Assembly: GCF_001428545.1 (NCBI RefSeq)
Contig: NZ_LMHZ01000078.1
Location: forward strand, 97,449 to 161,448
Direction: 5' to 3'
Source: Noviherbaspirillum sp. Root189
GTDB lineage: Bacteria; Pseudomonadota; Gammaproteobacteria; Burkholderiales; Burkholderiaceae_D
DNA: 64,000 bases
A model generated the notes under the pieces. That model was given only the letters and a program-made list of their open reading frames with translations, was not told where the DNA came from and searched no databases. Both the position numbers and the translations under genes were made by a program. Below are positions 51,821 through 61,276 of the stretch, in pieces (the stretch's first letter is position 1; the number at the start of each line of letters is the position of its first letter).

Positions 51821-52702
51821 ATGACTACCACTGTAACTTCCCGAACTCTGCAACGCGTGATCGAAGGACTTGCCACTTCCGACGGCGCCGGCGTCAAGCT
51901 GCGCCGCACGCTCGGACAGGGGCAGGGTACCCGCCTCGATCCTTTTCTGATGCTGGACGAGTTTTCATCCGAGAATCCCGGCGATTACATTGCCGGCTTT
52001 CCAGCCCACCCGCACCGCGGCTTTGAAACTGTGACCTACATGCTCGATGGCCATATGCGGCATGAAGATCACCTCGGTAACGTGGGTGAGTTGATGAACG
52101 GCGGCGTCCAGTGGATGACAGCCGGTCGCGGAATCGTGCACTCTGAAATGCCGCAGCAGGAAGAGGGCCGTATGCGCGGTTTCCAGTTATGGATCAACCT
52201 GCCGGCCAAGGAAAAAATGAAGCCTGCCGGCTATCGCGATATTCCCGCTGCCGACATTCCGGTGGTGACCTTGCCGAATGGCGGCCGGGTCAAGGTGATT
52301 GCCGGCACGCTGGAACTGGACGGCAAGTCGGTGCCGGGTCCGATCCAGGGTTTGTCGACCGAGCCGGTGTATTTTGACGTCGAACTGCCTGCGGGCGCCG
52401 TCTTCAGCCATCCGGTGGATGCCGGCCATAACGTCTTTCTCTATACCTTCGAGGGTAGCGTCAAGATCGGTCCGGCAGATGCACCAAGGCCGTTGAAGAC
52501 CCGTAGTGCCGGCATCCTGTCGCCCGGTGAGCAGGTCGAAGTCACTGCCGACGCTGGCGGCGCACGTTTCCTTTTGCTGGCCGGCAAACCGCTGCGCGAG
52601 CCTGTCGCACAGTATGGCCCGTTTGTAATGAATACCGTCGAAGAAATCGAGCAGGCGATGAGCGACTTCCAGAGCGGCAAGTTCACCCAAGCGGCCAGTT
52701 AA
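51821..52702 (+). CDS. Pirin family protein 1
   Basis: A 293-residue double cupin. The metal ligands are in HPHRGFETVTYMLDGHMRHEDH and GRGIVHSEMP (His-x-His, His, Glu), so a divalent metal site is intact. Bacterial pirins can show quercetin 2,3-dioxygenase activity or act as redox partners. It starts 149 bp after azoR and precedes a second pirin gene. Confidence 0.9.
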   Translation: MTTTVTSRTLQRVIEGLATSDGAGVKLRRTLGQGQGTRLDPFLMLDEFSSENPGDYIAGFPAHPHRGFETVTYMLDGHMRHEDHLGNVGELMNGGVQWMTAGRGIVHSEMPQQEEGRMRGFQLWINLPAKEKMKPAGYRDIPAADIPVVTLPNGGRVKVIAGTLELDGKSVPGPIQGLSTEPVYFDVELPAGAVFSHPVDAGHNVFLYTFEGSVKIGPADAPRPLKTRSAGILSPGEQVEVTADAGGARFLLLAGKPLREPVAQYGPFVMNTVEEIEQAMSDFQSGKFTQAAS

Positions 52703-52743
52703 GCGGATAATGTCGGGCAAACGACTTGCGAGGAATGCCAATT

Positions 52744-53640
52744 ATGAGCTTGCCATTTGACCTGATTAAACCGCATGAGAAAGACCTTGGCGACGGATTT
52801 ATGGTTCGCCGCCTGCTGCCCAGCCATCCGCACAAGATGGTTGGGCCATTCATCTTTTTCGACCATATGGGACCGGCGGTCTTTGGGCCGGGTAAAGGAC
52901 TTGACGTCCGTCCGCATCCTCATATTGGCCTTGCCACTGTCACCTATCTGTTCGAAGGCGCGATCCTGCATCGCGATTCGCTGGGCACCGTGCAAGAGAT
53001 CCGCCCGGGTGACGTCAACTGGATGACCGCGGGTAGCGGCATCGCGCACTCCGAACGCACACCGGACGCTTTGCGCCAGAGCGGCGGCACGCTGCAGGGC
53101 ATCCAGATCTGGATCGCATTGCCAAAAGAGCATGAAACTACCGAGCCGGCATTCGAACACCATCCGGCAGCGACACTTCCCCAGGTCGATTCTCCCGGCG
53201 TACGCCTGCGACTGATAGCGGGCAGCGCATTCGGCAAGCGCGCCCCGACCAAGACTTTTTCCGACATGTTTTATGCGGCGGTCGAGATGGAGGCCGGCGC
53301 GCAGTTCCGCCTGCCTGCCGAGTACCCGCAGCGCGGCGTCTATCTGGTCAATGGCGCGGTTCGTATCGGCGGCACCGAGCTTGCGGAAAAGCACATGGCC
53401 GTGCTGACCGACGCGCAAGAAACTACAATAGAGGCTGTAACGCAAACGCGTCTCATGCTGCTGGGCGGCCAATCCATGGATGGCGACCGCTTCATCTGGT
53501 GGAATTTTGTCGCCAGCAGCCGGGAAGCGATCGAGGAAGCCAAGGAAAGATGGCGGACGCAGCAGTTTGGCAAGGTGCCGGATGAAATTGAACGGATTCC
53601 TCTGCCAGACGAACCCAAAGCGCCCGAGGCTTTCAGTTAA
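52744..53640 (+). CDS. Pirin family protein 2
   Basis: A 298-residue double cupin from ATG 52744 (GAGGAA upstream). The metal site is kept: RPHPHIGLATVTYLFEG and GSGIAHSER. It differs from pirin 1 over most of its length, so the pair is not a recent duplication. Distance from pirin 1 is 41 bp. The role is presumed to be with azoR in quinone or flavonoid stress. Confidence 0.9.
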   Translation: MSLPFDLIKPHEKDLGDGFMVRRLLPSHPHKMVGPFIFFDHMGPAVFGPGKGLDVRPHPHIGLATVTYLFEGAILHRDSLGTVQEIRPGDVNWMTAGSGIAHSERTPDALRQSGGTLQGIQIWIALPKEHETTEPAFEHHPAATLPQVDSPGVRLRLIAGSAFGKRAPTKTFSDMFYAAVEMEAGAQFRLPAEYPQRGVYLVNGAVRIGGTELAEKHMAVLTDAQETTIEAVTQTRLMLLGGQSMDGDRFIWWNFVASSREAIEEAKERWRTQQFGKVPDEIERIPLPDEPKAPEAFS

Positions 53641-53762
53641 ACTTGCGGGTCGCTCTGCCGGGTTTTGCTTCGCATCGCCGGCCAGCGCGTTCATTCCACA
53701 GCATGCGCCGCCGATCCGGGCCGTGACGGCGCATCTCGATGACAGGCCTAGGATATTTCAGA

Positions 53763-54404
53763 ATGAACAACAACGGAGAGCAACAAACGGCTGCAGCCGG
53801 CTCCGACAAGATTTTTGACCACGTCGCATCGTCGCTTCTGCCGACCAAGCATGGGGAATTCCGCATTCACGTCTACCAGCCGGTCGGCGAGACGGTTGAG
53901 CATGTGGCGATCGTCAAGGGAGACCTGAAGGACCAGGAGCGTGTACTGGTACGTGTGCATTCCGAGTGCCTGACCGGCGATGTGCTCGGTTCGATGCGCT
54001 GCGATTGCGGCGAACAGCTCGATGCCGCGCTTAAGCGTATCGCCGACGCAGGACAGGGCGTTGTCGTGTACCTGCGCGGCCACGAAGGTCGCGGCATCGG
54101 ACTGGCCAACAAGATCAAGGCCTATCAATTGCAGGATCAGGGGCGTGACACGGTCGAGGCCAACCTCGACCTCGGACTGCCGGTCGATATCCGAGACTAT
54201 GAAGTCGCCGCGCACGTTCTGCGCCATCTTGGCGTCAAGTCGATCCGGCTGATGACCAACAATCCCCGCAAGATGCAAAAGCTCGCCGACTACGGCGTAT
54301 TGATTGCCGAGCGGGTGCCGATGCTGACCGCGCATACTCCGCACAATATTGCCTACCTGCGCACCAAGCAGGAAAAGCTGGGGCATATGCTCGACTTCGA
54401 ATAA
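53763..54404 (+). CDS. ribA: GTP cyclohydrolase II
   Basis: A 213-residue enzyme from ATG 53763. The zinc ligands are the three Cys of ECLTGDVLGSMRCDC, and RGHEGRGIGL and TNNPRKMQKL bind GTP. It opens GTP to the first committed intermediate of riboflavin synthesis. It is a stand-alone RibA, not fused to RibB; the N-terminal 20 residues are an extension. Flavin supply for the nearby azoreductase may be coincidental. Confidence 0.94.
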   Translation: MNNNGEQQTAAAGSDKIFDHVASSLLPTKHGEFRIHVYQPVGETVEHVAIVKGDLKDQERVLVRVHSECLTGDVLGSMRCDCGEQLDAALKRIADAGQGVVVYLRGHEGRGIGLANKIKAYQLQDQGRDTVEANLDLGLPVDIRDYEVAAHVLRHLGVKSIRLMTNNPRKMQKLADYGVLIAERVPMLTAHTPHNIAYLRTKQEKLGHMLDFE

Positions 54405-54421
54405 GCATCGCGATCCACTAC

Positions 54422-55699
54422 ATGTTCAAATCTTCCTGCATCAAGATCACCGTGCTTGCCGTGATCCTTGCCGCATCCGGCACAAGCCAGTCCGCTGAAC
54501 CCATCCGCATCGGCATGATTGACGGTTTGTCGGGTTCCTTTGCCAATGCCGGCCAGGCGGTGATGCGTAACCTGCAGTACGCCATAGAACGGATCAATGC
54601 CAGGGGCGGGGTGAAACTGCCCGACGGCACGCATCCGCTTGCCCTGATTGCAATCGACAACAAGCAAGGCGTCGAGGAATCTCTCATCGCCTTGCGGCAG
54701 CTGAGCGACCAGCGAATCGGCTTTGTCGTGCAGGGCAACAGCTCGGCCGTGGCGGCGGCGCTGATTGACGGCATCGAAAAGCAGAATGCGCGCATGCCGG
54801 ATCAGCGCATGCTCTTTCTGAATTATTCTGCGGTGGATCCGGCGCTCACCAACGAAAAATGCAGTTACTGGCATTTTCGTTTCGATGCCCACGCCGACAT
54901 GCGCATGCATGCGCTGACCGAAGTCATCAAGGAGGATGTCAGCGCCAGGCGGGTCTACCTGATCGGACAAGACTACAGCTTTGGACAACAGCTTGCGCGA
55001 TCCGCACGTAGCCAGCTGGCTCGCAAGCGGCCCGACATCGCCATCGTCGGGGACGAGTTGCACCCCATCGGCAAGATCAAGGACTTTACGCCCTACATCG
55101 CCAAGATCCGGGCCAGCGGTGCCGATACCATCGTAACCGGCAACTGGGGCAACGACCTCACACTACTGGTCAAGGCGGCGAAAGAAGGCGGCCTCAACGT
55201 CAAGTTCTATACCTTCTATGGAAACGGACTCGGTGCACCGGCAGCGATCGGAGACGCCGGCGTAGGCCGTGTGCGCGCCGTCGCGGAATGGCATCCGAAT
55301 ACCGGACAGGGCATCAAGAACTCCGCAAGCGACGCTTATTACCAGGATTTCCGCCAGCGGTATCCGCAGCCTGAAGACGATTATGTCCATCTGCGCATGC
55401 ATCTGATGATCGAGATGCTTGCCACGGCGATTGAAAAGGCCGGCAGTACGGAAGCCGGTGCGGTGGCGCATGCACTGGAAGGTGCACGCTTCAAGAACGC
55501 CTTCCATGAAGCGACCATGCGCGTGGAGGATCACCAGTTGCTCCAGCCGCTTTACGTGTCGGTGATGCGCAAAACCTCTGATGGATCGGTCCGGTTCGAC
55601 AACGAGGGCAGTGGATACGGATTCAAGACGGAACGCTATTTGCCCACGTCGGAAACGGCGCTTTCGACGACGTGCAAAATGAAGCGCCCTGCCTCTTGA
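54422..55699 (+). CDS. Branched-chain amino acid ABC-type periplasmic binding protein (orphan)
   Basis: A 425-residue exported protein. Signal peptide about 1-24 (cleaved near SQSAEP). RIGMIDGLSGSFANAGQA is the type I periplasmic-binding (LivJ) start, and GNWGNDLTLLVKAAKEGG lies in the second lobe. No permease or ATPase gene is adjacent, so it may use a transporter encoded elsewhere or act as a sensor. It begins 17 bp after ribA and ends at repeat copy E. Confidence 0.88.
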   Translation: MFKSSCIKITVLAVILAASGTSQSAEPIRIGMIDGLSGSFANAGQAVMRNLQYAIERINARGGVKLPDGTHPLALIAIDNKQGVEESLIALRQLSDQRIGFVVQGNSSAVAAALIDGIEKQNARMPDQRMLFLNYSAVDPALTNEKCSYWHFRFDAHADMRMHALTEVIKEDVSARRVYLIGQDYSFGQQLARSARSQLARKRPDIAIVGDELHPIGKIKDFTPYIAKIRASGADTIVTGNWGNDLTLLVKAAKEGGLNVKFYTFYGNGLGAPAAIGDAGVGRVRAVAEWHPNTGQGIKNSASDAYYQDFRQRYPQPEDDYVHLRMHLMIEMLATAIEKAGSTEAGAVAHALEGARFKNAFHEATMRVEDHQLLQPLYVSVMRKTSDGSVRFDNEGSGYGFKTERYLPTSETALSTTCKMKRPAS

Positions 55700-55704
55700 G
55701 GAAG

Positions 55705-55825
55705 TTATACCAATCCCAAGCCATAACGCACCATGAGATCGCGTCTTTTTCCGGGGGCGCCGAGCCGCCTGCCTGCGTTGCACTCGTCGTCAATAGCCCG
55801 CTATTGACTCCTCCTGCGGTATTAA
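55705..55825 (+). repeat. Dispersed intergenic repeat, copy E
   Basis: TTATACCAATCCCAAGCC at the left, the core CACCATGAGATCGCGTC, the hairpin (arms GTCAATAG/CTATTGAC, 55789-55808) and CTCCTCCTGCG match copies A and C closely. The right inverted end is mostly deleted, leaving only GTATTAA. The copy lies between the convergent binding-protein and phosphopantetheinyl transferase genes. Confidence 0.85.
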
Positions 55826-55828
55826 TTT

Positions 55829-56596
55829 TCAGGGCAATAGCTTTAGTCGCAGGACATCCACCTTCGCCACCTGTCCCTCGATTGCGAGTGCGGCGACATA
55901 CTCTCTTCCCACCGGCAGGTCGACCGTCGTCCAGTCGTCGCGCACAGTTTTAGGCGGTGCAACGCGTAGCCAGGAAGAGGGGCGCACTTCACAGTCGACT
56001 GCATAGGCGCGCAAGGGCAATGACACGCCAAGGCCGGTCGCTTTTGATATCGCTTCTTTACGGCACCAGCAGCGCATGGTGGCGCCGCTGGAGTCCTGCA
56101 TCTTCCGCAGAGCAGCCACTTCATCGGGATGAAATCCTGCCGCAATATCACGGATCTCCTGCGGCGCAGCGGCGGACTCGATATCGATCCCGACATGCGG
56201 ATATGTCGATACCGCCACCCAGACTTGCATGCCGGCGTGGCTGATATTGCAGCCAACGCTGCAGCCGGGTAGTTCCGGCTTGCCCCAGGTGTTGCTGCGT
56301 ATGAAGGTTGCGCGATCCATGCCGCCATAGTGAGAAGCGACTCTGCGTAGCAGGGCGCGACCGATCAGGTTGCGCAGGCCGTCTTCGGGACGCGCAAAAC
56401 GTTCGGCGCGTGCATGCTCGTCGGGCAGGGTATGTTGCCGTGCAAATTGATGCAGCGCTTCCTGATGACGCCACTCCAGGGTCAGGCCAATACAAATTGC
56501 ATGCCGTTCAACCAAAGAAGGATAGTCGAAGCGGAATGGATCATCCGCGCGCACCTGAAGATCACGCGGAACGAGCAGGACAGAAGATGCGGGCAT
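55829..56596 (-). CDS. 4'-phosphopantetheinyl transferase (Sfp type)
   Basis: A 255-residue enzyme from ATG 56596 (a TTG at 56629 would add 11 residues). The magnesium and CoA motifs VGIDIES and WCRKEAISKATGLG are intact. It moves 4'-phosphopantetheine from CoA to acyl or peptidyl carrier proteins. No polyketide or peptide synthetase gene lies within the window, so the target carrier is unknown. The ribosome-binding site is weak. Confidence 0.9.
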   Translation of the reverse strand: MPASSVLLVPRDLQVRADDPFRFDYPSLVERHAICIGLTLEWRHQEALHQFARQHTLPDEHARAERFARPEDGLRNLIGRALLRRVASHYGGMDRATFIRSNTWGKPELPGCSVGCNISHAGMQVWVAVSTYPHVGIDIESAAAPQEIRDIAAGFHPDEVAALRKMQDSSGATMRCWCRKEAISKATGLGVSLPLRAYAVDCEVRPSSWLRVAPPKTVRDDWTTVDLPVGREYVAALAIEGQVAKVDVLRLKLLP

Positions 56597-56843
56597 CGCC
56601 AATTGCGTTCGTGAAAACTGGAGAGGCAATCATACGGCAGAACGAGTGTTCAGCGCAGAGTTTTGCGGAAGCGCAACTGATGCCAGGGAGCGAAATACGC
56701 GTTATCCCGTTTCGCTCTAGAATGCAGCATTCAATGCATCATATTTCACGGCTGCCTTATGTTGCCTTACGCAAGCTGCCTGCCCCTGGTTATTTGCACC
56801 GACAGCTTGCGTAAGGCTGGCCCTTTCAAAACGACATCGATCC

Positions 56844-58085
56844 ATGAAGCAGTCCGACGCACAATCCATCAACACGACACTTCCTGCTAAGCCCGCCATC
56901 CCCCGCGTTGCCGTTCCATTGCTTTCGTTTGCCGCTTTCGGTAGCGGCATCATCTTGCGCGTCACGGATCCGATGTTGCCGCAACTGGCCAGCGAGTTCG
57001 CCGTAACCCTGGGTGATGCGTCGTTGGTCATTACCGTATTTTCTATTTCCTACGGTTTTTCTCAACTCCTGTTCGGCCCTCTCGGCGACCGCTACGGCAA
57101 GTACTTCGTGGTTGCTTGCGCATCGGTCGCCAGTGCGCTGACGGCATTGTTGTGTGGCCTGGCACCCGGATTTTCATGGCTGCTCGGCGCACGCCTCTTG
57201 TCCGGCGCCACCGCCGCGGCATTGATCCCGCTGTCGATGGCGTGGATCGGCGACGTTATTCCGTATCAGGACCGGCAGCCTGTATTGGCGCGTTTTTTGA
57301 TTGGCCAGATCCTCGGTCTCGCGACCGGCGTGCTGGTGGGTGGTCTTGCAGCCGATGTGCAGAACTGGCGGTTGCCGTTTTTCATGGTGGCCATCATCTT
57401 TGCGGTGGTTGGCGCTTCCCTGTTTATGCTGAACCGGCGACTGCCGGTCCATGCGCGTCAAACACGCCGCGTTGGAGGCGCAGCGATCCCACGTATGATC
57501 GGCGAATTCAGGCAGATTCTGCAGAGCGCCTGGGCGCGGCGCATCCTGCTTACGGTTTTCCTGGAAGGCGCGTTCCTGTATGGCGCCTTTGCATTCATCG
57601 CCTCGCACGTGCACCACACGTTCGGGCTTTCACTGACGGCATCCGGTGCAATGGTGATGCTGTTCGGTTTAGGCGGTTTTGTGTTTGCGCTGTTCTCCCG
57701 GCTTATGGTGCAGCGACTGGGAGAAGCCGGCCTTTCTCGATGGGGCGGCGTCTTCCTCGCAGCTTCCCTTGTCGGCATCGGTATTGCCCCGGTATGGTGG
57801 TGGACCATCATCGGTTGTTTTATCGCCGGCCTCGGTTTCTATATGCTGCACAATACCTTGCAGATCAATGCCACGCAGATGGCGCCCGAAAGACGTGGCG
57901 CGGCGGTGTCGGCATTTGCCTCGTGTTTTTTTCTCGGTCAGTCGCTCGGTGTCGGATTGGCCGGCGTACTGGTTGAACATATCGGTACACGCAACATCCT
58001 CGTTACAGGCGGACTGGGCGTGCTTGCCGTATCGATCAGCATCAGCATCAAGCTTGCCAAAAAAGAAGGGCAGGCGAATTCATAA
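56844..58085 (+). CDS. MFS transporter
   Basis: A 413-residue protein with 12 predicted membrane helices. The motif-A loop GPLGDRYGKYF between helices 2 and 3, and a long polar loop at about 205-225, are typical of drug/H+ antiporters and Bcr-like sugar or metabolite exporters. It is divergent from the transferase gene and ends 23 bp before aacS, so it is probably cotranscribed with it. The substrate is unknown. Confidence 0.88.
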   Translation: MKQSDAQSINTTLPAKPAIPRVAVPLLSFAAFGSGIILRVTDPMLPQLASEFAVTLGDASLVITVFSISYGFSQLLFGPLGDRYGKYFVVACASVASALTALLCGLAPGFSWLLGARLLSGATAAALIPLSMAWIGDVIPYQDRQPVLARFLIGQILGLATGVLVGGLAADVQNWRLPFFMVAIIFAVVGASLFMLNRRLPVHARQTRRVGGAAIPRMIGEFRQILQSAWARRILLTVFLEGAFLYGAFAFIASHVHHTFGLSLTASGAMVMLFGLGGFVFALFSRLMVQRLGEAGLSRWGGVFLAASLVGIGIAPVWWWTIIGCFIAGLGFYMLHNTLQINATQMAPERRGAAVSAFASCFFLGQSLGVGLAGVLVEHIGTRNILVTGGLGVLAVSISISIKLAKKEGQANS

Positions 58086-58108
58086 ATCCAACATCACGGA
58101 GACAGAAA

Positions 58109-60094
58109 TTGGCAGAGAACAATCCTTCACCGCTGTGGACGCCGAGTCCTGAACGTATCGCCAAAAGCCGCATGCACCACTACATGCAATGGCTTCAGCA
58201 GGATAAGAAACTGAACTTTTCCGGTTACGAGGAATTGTGGCAATGGTCGGTCGACCATCTCGAAGACTTTTGGGAGTCTATCTGGCGTTACTTTGACATT
58301 CGGCATTCGGCTCCCTATAGCAAGGTGCTCGACAGCCACAAGATGCCGGGCGCGAAGTGGTTTGACGGCGCGCGACTGAACATTGCCGAGCAAGTGTTTC
58401 GATTCCACATGGAAGACGCGGACACGCCAGCCATCATAGGCAAGTCCGAAGCGCGTGCCACTGTCAGCATCACCTGGCGGGAGATGCGCCGGCAAATTGC
58501 GTCGGTTGCCAATGCCTTGCGCGAGATGGGCGTGCAGCCCGGCGACCGGGTGGTGTCCTATATGCCCAATGTGCCGGAAACAGTCATCGCCTTTTACGCT
58601 TGCGCGAGCATCGGCGCGGTATGGTCGAGCTGTTCCCCGGACATGGGCACGCCGAGTGTACTCGACCGGTTCGGTCAGATCGCACCGAAGGTCCTGTTTG
58701 CCGTTGATGGCTATCGTTACGGCGGCAAGGATTTTGATCGGCGTGACGTGGTGGCCGGACTCGTGCAATCCTTGCCGACGCTGGAGCATGTGGTGTTGCT
58801 TCCTTATCTGCGCCAGGATGCGACCGTTACCGGTGCCAGGCTATGGAGTGAGCTGCTTGACGCAGACAGCACACCGCGCTTCGAGCAGCTGCCTTTCGAT
58901 CATCCCTTGTGGGTCGTGTACTCATCCGGCACGACCGGCATGCCAAAGCCCATCGTGCACGGACAAGGCGGCACGCTCATCGAAGCATTGAAGGGCCACG
59001 GCTTGCACGGCGACCTCGGGGAACAGGATCGCTTCATGTGGTTCTCGACCACCGGATGGATTATGTGGAATTCGCAGGTGACCGGCTTGCTGCTCGGGTC
59101 GACGATCGCGGTGTATGACGGCAATCCGGGATATCCGGATCTGGGTACGCTGTGGAAGTTTGCGGACGAGGCCAGGCTGACGGTGTTCGGTGCGGGCGCC
59201 GCCTACTATGCCAACTGCATGAAGGCTGGCATTGAACCGCGCAAGCTGGCCACGCTGGACAGCCTGCATACGATAGGTTCAACCGGTTCGCCGTTGTCGG
59301 CTGAGGCGTTCACCTGGATCTATGAGCAACTCGGTCCCGACATTCTGCTGTCCTCGATCAGCGGCGGCACCGATGTCGCCGCATCCTTTGTCGGTGGTTG
59401 CCCGATCGTGCCTTTGTATGCCGGTGAAATGCAATGCCGTTGCCTCGGTATTGCCGTCTATGCGATGGATGATGCCGGCAAGCCCTTGAATGACGAGGTA
59501 GGCGAGCTTGTCGTTACCAAGCCCATGCCGTCGATGCCGCTGTTTTTCTGGAACGACCCCGAGGGCAAGCGTTATCACGACAGTTATTTCGATACCTACG
59601 ACGGCTGGTGGCGGCATGGCGACTGGCTGCGCATTACACCGCGCGGCGGCGCAATCATTTACGGCAGGTCGGATACGACCATCAATCGCCATGGCGTACG
59701 CATGGGCACGAGCGAAATTTATCGCGTCGTGGAAGCCATGCCGGAAATCCTCGACAGCCTGGTGGTCGATCTCGAGTATCTTGGGCGAGAATCCTATATG
59801 CCGCTGTTCGTGGTGCTGCGTCCCGGCGTAAGCCTCGATGCCGAACTGGTCCGCAGGATCAATGACAACATCCGTACGGCGCTGTCCGCGCGCCACGTGC
59901 CGAACGAAGTGTTTGTGGTGAATGAAATTCCGCGTACGCTGAGCGGCAAGAAGATGGAACTGCCGGTGAAGAAGCTGATGCTCGGGATGGCGGTGGACGA
60001 AGTCGCCAGCCCGGATGCAATGAGTAATCCGGGGAGCTTGGCGTATTTCGTGGAACTGGCCCGACGCCGGGCGCAGTCACAAGCCACCGCCTGA
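58109..60094 (+). CDS. aacS: Acetoacetyl-CoA synthetase
   Basis: A 661-residue adenylate-forming enzyme read from TTG 58109, with GGAG upstream; no ATG fits better. The AMP-binding motif is YSSGTTGMPKPIVHG, and PRTLSGKKMELPVKKL gives the catalytic Lys near the end. N-terminal KWFDGARLNIAEQ and SCSPDMGTPSVLDRFGQI are typical of AacS rather than acetyl-CoA synthetase. It activates acetoacetate to acetoacetyl-CoA with ATP, for ketone body use or polyhydroxybutyrate turnover. Confidence 0.92.
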   Translation: MAENNPSPLWTPSPERIAKSRMHHYMQWLQQDKKLNFSGYEELWQWSVDHLEDFWESIWRYFDIRHSAPYSKVLDSHKMPGAKWFDGARLNIAEQVFRFHMEDADTPAIIGKSEARATVSITWREMRRQIASVANALREMGVQPGDRVVSYMPNVPETVIAFYACASIGAVWSSCSPDMGTPSVLDRFGQIAPKVLFAVDGYRYGGKDFDRRDVVAGLVQSLPTLEHVVLLPYLRQDATVTGARLWSELLDADSTPRFEQLPFDHPLWVVYSSGTTGMPKPIVHGQGGTLIEALKGHGLHGDLGEQDRFMWFSTTGWIMWNSQVTGLLLGSTIAVYDGNPGYPDLGTLWKFADEARLTVFGAGAAYYANCMKAGIEPRKLATLDSLHTIGSTGSPLSAEAFTWIYEQLGPDILLSSISGGTDVAASFVGGCPIVPLYAGEMQCRCLGIAVYAMDDAGKPLNDEVGELVVTKPMPSMPLFFWNDPEGKRYHDSYFDTYDGWWRHGDWLRITPRGGAIIYGRSDTTINRHGVRMGTSEIYRVVEAMPEILDSLVVDLEYLGRESYMPLFVVLRPGVSLDAELVRRINDNIRTALSARHVPNEVFVVNEIPRTLSGKKMELPVKKLMLGMAVDEVASPDAMSNPGSLAYFVELARRRAQSQATA

Positions 60095-60163
60095 GATTTC
60101 TCAATTGCCTGGTGTCGTGCCAAAGGTAGGATCGAAAGATCAGGGCTGAACGGTACAGACACC

Positions 60164-60415
60164 ATGGCAAATACGCAGGATTGGCATACCGAGGAATACC
60201 GAGGCATTGAAGTCCATGTCTCGCCGCAGCCGCGCGACGACAGCGGGACATCCTGGGATTACACCATACGCATTGCTGAGCGCGGAGAGGATGCTGGCTC
60301 CGCAAGCGAACTGAGCGCATCATCCGGCGACGACCGCGACTTCCCGTCCGCCGACGCAGCGGTGGAAGCCGGCTTCAAGAAGGCTTACGAAATGGTCGAC
60401 GCCATGCTGGCTTGA
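60164..60415 (+). CDS. Small acidic protein of unknown function
   Basis: An 83-residue soluble protein with no signal peptide. An N-terminal beta-hairpin-like part (YRGIEVHVSPQPRDD..WDYTIRI) and a C-terminal helix (AAVEAGFKKAYEMVDAML) are visible, separated by a Ser/Asp-rich loop. Coding quality is good (regular GC3). I do not know the family. It lies 69 bp after aacS with its own weak ribosome-binding site. Confidence 0.6.
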   Translation: MANTQDWHTEEYRGIEVHVSPQPRDDSGTSWDYTIRIAERGEDAGSASELSASSGDDRDFPSADAAVEAGFKKAYEMVDAMLA

Positions 60416-60428
60416 GCTTCGTGCATCC

Positions 60429-61262
60429 CTAAATCATTTCGAGCGCTTGTGCCGACTTCGGTGGAGGAAAGCTGCGGTCCAGCGCGAGCAAATCCTCATC
60501 GTTCAGGATGAGGTCCAGTGCAGCCCGATTCTCTCGTACATGCGCCGCGGCGCCTGCCTTCGGTATCGCAATCATCCCCGGCCGTCTCAACACCCAGGCC
60601 AGTGCTACCTGGGCCGGTGTGGCGCCACGACGCTCGGCAATACGTTTTACTTCCGCCGAATCAAGCAGGCGACCCTGTTCCACCGGGGAATAGGCCATCA
60701 CCGGAATGGCCCGTTTGTTACACCACGGAATAAGGTCATATTCGATTCCGCGCCGCGTCAGGTTATACAGTACCTGATTGACCGCAGGTTGACGGTCGCC
60801 GGCAATCGCGGCCAGTTCCTCCATATCCGCAACGTCGAAGTTGCTGACTCCCCAGTGCCGTATCTTGCCGTCGCGCGTCAGCCTGTCAAATGCCTCCAGC
60901 GTTTCCTCCAGTGGCACTTGTCCGCGCCAGTGCAACAGATAGAGATCGAGGCAGTCGGTCCTGAGTCGCTTCAGGCTTGCTTCGCAGGCCGCGATAGTGC
61001 CGCTGAAGGAGGCATGGTGTGGCAGCACCTTGCTGACGAGGAAGACATCGGCGCGGCGGCCGGTGATGGCGTCGGCGACGACTTCCTCCGACAGTCCATC
61101 CGCATACATCTCCGCCGTATCGATCAGCGTCATCCCGAGGTCGATGCCGGCCTGTAGCGCGGCAATTTCATGTTCCCGTTGGCGCCGGCTTTCACCCATT
61201 TTCCAGGTGCCCTGGCCGAGTACGGGAATGGCTTCGCCGACAGGAAGTGTGGTGGTTCTCAT
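60429..61262 (-). CDS. Aldo/keto reductase
   Basis: A 277-residue NADPH-dependent TIM-barrel oxidoreductase. The catalytic tetrad is visible: Asp and Tyr in DTAEMYADG, Lys in VSKVLPHHAS and His in LLHWRG; the cofactor loop IPKAG is near the end. It is the last gene of a minus-strand operon with YihY and hemerythrin genes (14 bp gap). The substrate is unknown; small aldehydes are likely for this family. Confidence 0.9.
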   Translation of the reverse strand: MRTTTLPVGEAIPVLGQGTWKMGESRRQREHEIAALQAGIDLGMTLIDTAEMYADGLSEEVVADAITGRRADVFLVSKVLPHHASFSGTIAACEASLKRLRTDCLDLYLLHWRGQVPLEETLEAFDRLTRDGKIRHWGVSNFDVADMEELAAIAGDRQPAVNQVLYNLTRRGIEYDLIPWCNKRAIPVMAYSPVEQGRLLDSAEVKRIAERRGATPAQVALAWVLRRPGMIAIPKAGAAAHVRENRAALDLILNDEDLLALDRSFPPPKSAQALEMI

Positions 61263-61276
61263 GCTGTGTGCGATGT

